Shown here: piece after piece, positions 58,750 to 64,000 of the stretch | How positions within the stretch are numbered: the first letter of the stretch is position 1 | Layout: the number at the start of each line of letters is the position of its first letter | From: Byssothecium circinans | Lineage: Eukaryota > Ascomycota > Dothideomycetes > Pleosporales > Massarinaceae | NCBI GenBank assembly: GCA_010015675.1 | Contig: ML976981.1 | Coordinates: 1,524,763 to 1,588,762 of the forward strand | Direction: 5' to 3' | DNA: 64,000 bases | Made by a program: the position numbers and the translations under genes | Notes under the pieces: model-generated | Seen by the model: only the letters and a program-made list of their open reading frames with translations | Database searches by the model: none | What the model was told of the DNA's origin: nothing

Positions 58750-59764
58750 GCTGAAATAGTCGAGGAAAGAAGCGCTTATCTATCAATCGCCTGCTGCATC
58801 GATTGTTCATCGGTGGGGCGTGCGCGGCGGCAGCCTAAACCTACAACCGGAGCACAAGCCGCTTACCCGGAACGAGATCTATGTATTGTACTAACCTATA
58901 CCGGCTAGTTGTCACGTGCTGGATTCTCGGCGCCTCCTCGCTCCATAACAAACGGCACGACATGGCCCAAAAATGGGACCAGTCAATCCTAGAGTTTTCC
59001 CTACGAGCTGATCGGGGCCCAATTTCAGGCCCTCTTCATGCCACTCATACAGTATCCCTTGCTATTTTTGCATAAGTATGTTCAATATGACTGTAACATG
59101 GTTGTGCGTCTGAAACACAAGGTGGTCAGCGCTGATGTTTGACGTTTCTTCACTTCCCCCCAATCACACCTGGCTTTGGAGGGAGAGGCACTCTAGACAG
59201 ACGCTATCGTATGTTGTGTTTGACATTACGAGTGTGTGCTTCAGCCAGCCATACAGAGACATCGGCAGGGCGAAAGCGGTCCAGGTGGACTAAATGTTCA
59301 ATCCAAAAATAGAAGAGAGGAAGAGGCCCCGTCAACTTGGCGAGGCGGGCATAAGTGCCCAAAATGTCCCCGAAGCAGCAACTGCGACTGTCAACCCTTA
59401 CCGAACGACCGCAAATTATCACCAGCGCGAACATCGTCTATCCACGCAGCCTCAGAGCACGACCCTGTGTTTCTGCTTCGAGCAACTCTGCGCCGCCGTT
59501 CGCGACGTCGTACCCCAGCGCAGGCGCCGCGCGCATCGCATCCCCTTCGCGCTGGCCGCGACGACTGCCAGCACGCCTCAGCAGCCGCCCTCCACGCTGG
59601 ACGCCCTTCACGCTTTGCGCATCCACAGCCTGTGGTTCACACAATCGGAAGACACGAGGCATCGCGTGCTGGAGCAGCGCAGGCAGCTGGATCGGACGGA
59701 GGTCCACGTCCATGGCGCGCTGACAGGCTAGACTTCAGCTCAAATTGGCGTCATCTTCACAATC
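58750..59764. other. Divergent intergenic region between the DUF7924 gene and Abp2
   Basis: About 1 kb. Open frames at 59236-59799 (+) encode Arg/Ala/His-rich products without domains. They are most likely the long Abp2 leader or upstream ORFs. No other gene is seen. Confidence 0.4.
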
Positions 59765-62706
59765 ATGCAAGTCGACTTTGGCGCAGGCCCAGAGTCTGAT
59801 CATAATCTACATCTGGGACCTCACGCCCACTTTGAGCACTCGAGCCACAATAGCCCTGCATTCTCTCCCTTTCGGCACCCTACTGCACCAGCAATTGATC
59901 CGGGCCTTGACCAAAGCGCAGCTGCCACCCGCAATGGACATGCGATGACCCCAAACCACCTCCTCCAGCCCGACAATGCCTCCCTCCACAGCGCCCACCT
60001 CCCCCACGGCTTCTATGGCGATATGTCGCGCGCCTCGCAGACCCCCTCGACGCCGTCCAACGCCTCCCCGCGTTTCTCAGCCATATCTCCCGCAAGCCAG
60101 CCCAAGCAACTAGTGTCCAACTATGTTCCGACCGATCGCCAAGCTCCGTCGCGCGATATATCAGACGAGACGATTGATAATGCCTTCGCTGCCTTTATAC
60201 TATACTGTAATCCTAGCTTTTCGACTTCCACCGACACTGCCGAGTTGACGCGCCTGTTTCGAACTCCGCCGAAGAGTGATGGGAAAGCGTTCAGCACCTG
60301 GGTACTGTTCGAATTGATCCGCAAGTTTGATGCAAAAGAGATCAAGACGTGGACTCAGTTAGCCCTGGATCTCGGCGTTGAACCACCGGATACCGACAAG
60401 GGACAGAGCACCCAAAAGGTGCAACAGTACTCTGTCAGACTGAAGGTGAGATATATCTCGTATACGCCTTCTATTTCCAATGCCCTTCCATCGTCAAGCT
60501 TCCCAACGCTCGTCACACAAGTGTACCTCTTGCAAAGTTTCTGTTCAAGCAAGTTTTCTTTTTCAACTTCACCAATTCCACGTGGGAAAATCGGATATCC
60601 AACCTGCATGTGTGATCGGCGCTACTGTGCAAGGGTCGCGTACACGGAACCCGAACCTTCACCCCGACCAAACACATCTCGTAGACCAGTGCCACCAACA
60701 ACCGGAGTATTAACAATGCCATGTTTCCATCTCCTAAAACATCGCTTGCAATCCCGTGAGGCTGCGTCATGTTTCGTATTCCACTGGCATTCTCTTCCAC
60801 TCTCTCATCTTCTCTGCCCTCGGTTTCAAGTCTGGAGTAGCTATACTAATTCTACCAGCGATGGATGCGCGCTATGCACATCGATGCGTTCTTCGAGTAC
60901 ATGCTCGGCAAGCAACATTCTTATTATCTACAAATTCCTCCACCGCATAGCCCGTTCCCGGAGAATGGACGTGACGGTGTACCTCTGGAAGAGGACTTGG
61001 CAATCAGAGCACTCGATCCTAAATTCCGACCAAAACGCGGACGGCGGAAAGCCGATGATGGCGACGACGAAGTGGACCTGCACGACAACACGCCACCTCG
61101 GAAGCGGCCTCAATTAGACACTTCTATTCCGTTCGGGAACGTGCTCCAACCACAATCAGCGTATCCAACGAGCGCTCATCCCGACCACATGGATAGTTTC
61201 TTAGGAGCACATGACCCGTGGACAACCTCTGGCATGACACAGTCATCTTCAATGAATACATCGGCAACTGGGAGGATGCATCAGCACAAGAATCTGACTC
61301 CATACTCAGCATCTCCCATGTCAGGTCATCAAGCCCAGTGGCGGATCAACATGCGGGACAATCCCACCACACCGCATCCACTGTCTGCAGTAACACCACA
61401 ATCGGCACACCCGGACTTCTTCGACGAACCACAATCCGCAGTTACACCTTCAAGCTCTAAACCCAGAGCACGTCGGCGGCACGGTCCCGCTGTATCCTCG
61501 GCCTGGCCCAGCAACAGTACTTCCTCCAGCGGCAAGCTGCGTGGGAGACCACCAAGCAATCGTTCCGTTCGCGATGGACCATTCGTGACATTCCCAGCCA
61601 ATCCAAAGACGAAAGAAGGTCCTACCATTGACGTGAATCGAAACCCCGGGAACTTGACGCCCATCATGGAGAGAGCGCAGTCGGACCCTCCGACAGCAGA
61701 GCAACACTTCCGCTTTCCTCCTACTCCTGCTTCTGCTGTGTCACCTACCACAATAGACGCCCAGCTTCAAAACTCACAAAGGCCGCACCGATTGAGTCTT
61801 CAAGTACCACAGAACGTGGGCAATCCTGTGCGGTTAGCAACGCCCACTGTACTCGTCAACGGGGAGCAAGATCATACCCCGAGCACCGGCATGGCCTCGT
61901 CCACAATAAGCGCAGATTCTGGTCGCGATTCTCCGGCACAATTTTCACGGAACGAGCAGAATCAGAACCGGCAAAACACATCGGCATCAACCCAGGCATT
62001 TGCTCAACCGCAGCCTTCCCTACAGTCTCAACTCCACTCGGCTGCCTCACCATCATTGATACCCAATGTGTCTCATGATGCTCTCAATCGCGCACTCGTC
62101 GCAGAGCTCATTCGCGCTCCCCTTTCCGGTCGACGCAAACGACTGCGAAGTACAGAAGCAAAGAACCTGGCCGCCTCAATCTTACAACCCCTATCGTACT
62201 CGGCATCAACTACAATAGCTTCAACCGGAAAGGCAATGAGCGACCAACTACTTAGTCTTGCAATAAGTAGCTGTCTCGGGCTCACTGGAGCCGTAGGACT
62301 TGGAAGTGGTGGACCCACCGGCGGTGTTCGACGAGTCGAGTGCGTGCGCTTTCGCATCAGCAGCGACGGCTACGAGAGTCCTGTCGACGAAGACGACGAA
62401 GATTCGGATAGTCTCGGCCAAGGCGGCAATATCCGTGAAACTTTCGACGTATACTTTGGAGTTTCGTTTGGTGGATTGGTGGGCGAATGGTCGGCTAAAG
62501 GGTTGGAAGCCATTGGCATCAGTGATACTGATCGGACGGCAATGGGTTCAACAGCCACAGGAGCACAAGGACCAAATGGACAGGAACAGGTGCCGAATAC
62601 AGTTGCTGCGTGGAAAGCCAAGTTTCAGGAAACGCAGAGGAGACTTGATCAGAGCCAAGAGGAGGCGAAGAGCTTGAAGGATAGGATTCTGGAAGCTGTG
62701 TTGTAG
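59765..62706 (+). CDS. abp2: ARS-binding protein 2 (Abp2) family
   Basis: Exons 59765-60445 and 60859-62706 are separated by an unusually long 413-nt intron (AAG/GTGAGA..TACCAG), giving 842 residues. After a His/Pro/Ser-rich N-terminus comes the Abp2 domain (about 135-260): ISDETIDNAFAAFILYCNPSF, LFRTPPKSDGKAFSTW, IKTWTQLALDLGVEPPDTDKG and KVQQYSVRLK, which continues across the intron as RWMRAMHIDAFFEYMLGKQH. The middle is disordered with nuclear-type basic runs (RPKRGRRK, KPRARRRHG). The C-terminal 200 contain a second ordered region (ALVAELIRAPLSGRRKRLRS) and a final coiled coil. The founding member in Schizosaccharomyces pombe binds autonomously replicating sequences, and the role in filamentous fungi is little studied. 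The domain assignment is strong. Confidence 0.9.
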
Positions 62707-63023
62707 GATACGCATCTGTGTGCTTTGGGATTTCTCTGTTAGCGATGGTGTTCTGGTTGGGTGTAGATATGATTGGGCATTGGCTGGTCGGTAGGAAAAG
62801 CGATTTGGCGACATGGTCAGTTGATTGAGCGCGATACCCTGTCGAGTCGCATGGATGTATTTCAACATGTATATAGTCATTAGATACCCTGTACACACTG
62901 ATGGCATTCGATGATGTGTATACATGTCACCGTTCTACTGCTGCTTTCTTCAAGCCGTAATGGGTATCGGAACGGAAGTGTCTGCCGTGATATTCATTGC
63001 TCGTCACTCCCCTGCCTACGTTC

Positions 63024-63627
63024 CTAATTGCTGCTCACCGCAGAGTTATCTTTCTCCCAGGGCTTCTTCCTCTTGAACTGCGCAGCCTGTGATCCCTGCC
63101 CAGCCAATACAGTAGGTGGGATCTCTTTGATACCAGGTATAGGTTGACCGGTCGTAACTAGTTCTACAATGTGCGCGAAGGAGGTAGGATATGGCGCTGG
63201 TGGTTCGTTGGCATTTGGCGTGGCACTGGGCAGGATACCACCTGCAGCTTCGGCGCTCACGGGCACATCGGGTATTTGTGAATCGATAGCCTGTCCACCG
63301 TTCGTATTTGCTTGGGGAGGAGGTACGAGGGCCGGTCGCCCACTTGCGGTGCGATAGGTTTTGTAGGCGTCGAAGTCGACGTTGATATTGTATTTCCTTT
63401 CCTCAGTCAGCAGGTCTTCATACCAAGTAAGAGATGGATAAGAAGTACCTAGCATAGTAGAAACATCGTGCCCGTAGCGTCAATTCAGAAGCTTGCTCAG
63501 GCGAGCTATTGCTCCCCAGTATTGCGCTCAGGCCGGCTTGGAATTCCACATCGTCGTCCCAGTTGTAATTCTCTAATGCTTCATAGACGTCGTTTAGGCC
63601 ATCTGTTGCCCCTCCTGCGGCGCTCAT
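63024..63627 (-). CDS. KPWE-motif peroxisomal protein, PEX39-like
   Basis: Exons 63449-63627 and 63024-63396, with a 52-nt intron (GTACTT..GAAAG), give 183 residues. The N-terminal half is helical (LNDVYEALENYNWDDDVEFQ, then ELTLRARCFYYARKYNINVD). A Pro/Asn-rich linker follows. The C-terminus has SFAHIVELVTTGQPIPGIKE, IPPTVL and the closing RKKPWEKD. The tGqPIPGI..IP block plus the terminal KPWE motif define the KPWE family, which includes the recently described peroxin PEX39 that helps PEX7 import PTS2 cargo. Equivalence in this organism is inference, because fungal homologues differ in their N-terminal part. The gene converges with Abp2, with 317 bp and no other feature between stops. Confidence 0.78.
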
Positions 63628-63816
63628 GGCGAGAGAAAGAGGGAAAGGTGAGGAGGCATGGGTGAAGGCGGGGAGGGTGTACTAACAGTCGGTTGGTGGG
63701 GGACGTACTCGCGGAGCGTAGTGGATACGGTGGAAATTGGAGTCACGTGCAGGCGGGGCTTGGTGGCAAATTCCTGACCGCAACACTACAGCAATACATT
63801 GTTTTACTGCTTTTTA

Positions 63817-64000
63817 CTAACGTAAAGCACCACTGAGACGGCTAAACCACTAAAATAGCTAAAATCGCTTAGCAACCAACACTAATACTATACTTATTAT
63901 AAAATGCCCCTTAAATAATAAATATAGGTAGGCACTATTTAGATAACGTAAAGCACCACCGAACCGCCCACACCACCGAACCGCTCAAAAGCTTGGCATT
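63817..64000. repeat. Pair of diverged direct repeats at the window edge
   Basis: taacgtaaagcaccac occurs at 63818 and 63944. The following 35 nt stay alignable (tgagacggctaaaccactaa versus cgaaccgcccacaccaccga). The first copy is shifted to T/A at many C positions. The DNA between is AT-rich. The second copy continues to the window end, so the element may be larger. The stretch 63628-63816 is the promoter side of the KPWE gene, with nothing else seen. Confidence 0.6.

Noticed and set aside
59236..59799. Arg/Ala-rich ORFs upstream of Abp2
   Set aside because: Low-complexity leader sequence without a start context or homologous motif. Possible upstream ORFs but not supported as genes.
1..64000. 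CRISPR arrays, bacterial operons or prophage
   Set aside because: Spliceosomal introns and eukaryotic families throughout, and no regularly spaced repeats.

Overview
The window is nuclear DNA of a filamentous ascomycete (Pezizomycotina; a Dothideomycete-like source is my guess, not proven). The evidence is many short spliceosomal introns of about 40-130 nt with GTANGT-type donors and CTNAC-like branch sites, typical fungal gene families (TRI12-type MFS, VTC4, Abp2, RRP36, DUF7924, DUF4188, AA7 oxidase), roughly balanced base composition, and AT-rich patches that look like repeat-induced point mutation (RIP) scars. There is no operon structure. Genes sit singly or in divergent and convergent pairs. 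All exon models below were built by hand from splice signals and reading-frame continuity, and no database search was run.

Layout. 1-715 (-): acyl-CoA-binding protein, C-terminus cut by the window edge. 1.6-2.7 kb: a tandem AT-rich relic and a decayed gene. 3.2-4.4 kb (-): F-box-like/DUF7730-type protein. 4.77-4.90 kb: a 133-bp hairpin MITE. 5.36-7.49 kb (+): MFS efflux or siderophore-type transporter in seven exons. 10.4-11.8 kb (-): long disordered protein. 14.8-16.0 kb (+): GT8 glycosyltransferase. 18.3-19.3 kb (-): BTB protein. 19.8-20.9 kb (-): RRP36, divergent from an FCP1-type (pseudo)phosphatase at 21.3-22.6 kb (+). 23.2 kb (-): intron-containing, degenerate-looking tRNA-Ile. 25.3-27.8 kb (+): mitochondrial thioredoxin-fold protein of the SPATA20/YyaL family. 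28.8-31.1 kb: pieces of an aminotransferase-like (AOS family) gene and a clearly broken MFS pump, next to an intact DUF4188 gene at 31.5-32.2 kb (-). This looks like the wreck of a secondary-metabolite locus. 32.9-33.9 kb (+): class III sirtuin. 36.5-37.6 kb (+): secreted CAP/PR-1 protein. 38.7-41.3 kb (+): VTC4 polyphosphate polymerase with a CACGTG box upstream. 44.6-47.0 kb (+): secreted S41 peptidase. 49.9-51.5 kb (+): bicovalent-FAD AA7 oxidase. 52.4-56.2 kb: an F-box gene bracketed by two direct copies of a ~0.3-0.4 kb repeat, one of them heavily C-to-T/G-to-A mutated. 57.0-58.7 kb (-): DUF7924 gene with one frame break. 59.8-62.7 kb (+): ARS-binding protein Abp2. 63.0-63.6 kb (-): KPWE-motif protein related to peroxin PEX39. 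The last 180 bp hold another diverged direct repeat.

Most intact genes are housekeeping: rRNA processing, polyphosphate and phosphate storage, peroxisome biology, chromatin and replication origins, and mitochondrial quality. The accessory character is concentrated at 28-32 kb and 51-57 kb. I found no wholly new multi-gene system. The strongest leads are the decayed metabolite locus, the repeat-bracketed F-box gene with a RIP-like copy, the stop-free 413-nt intron of Abp2, and the D-to-N substitution in the FCP1-like phosphatase.
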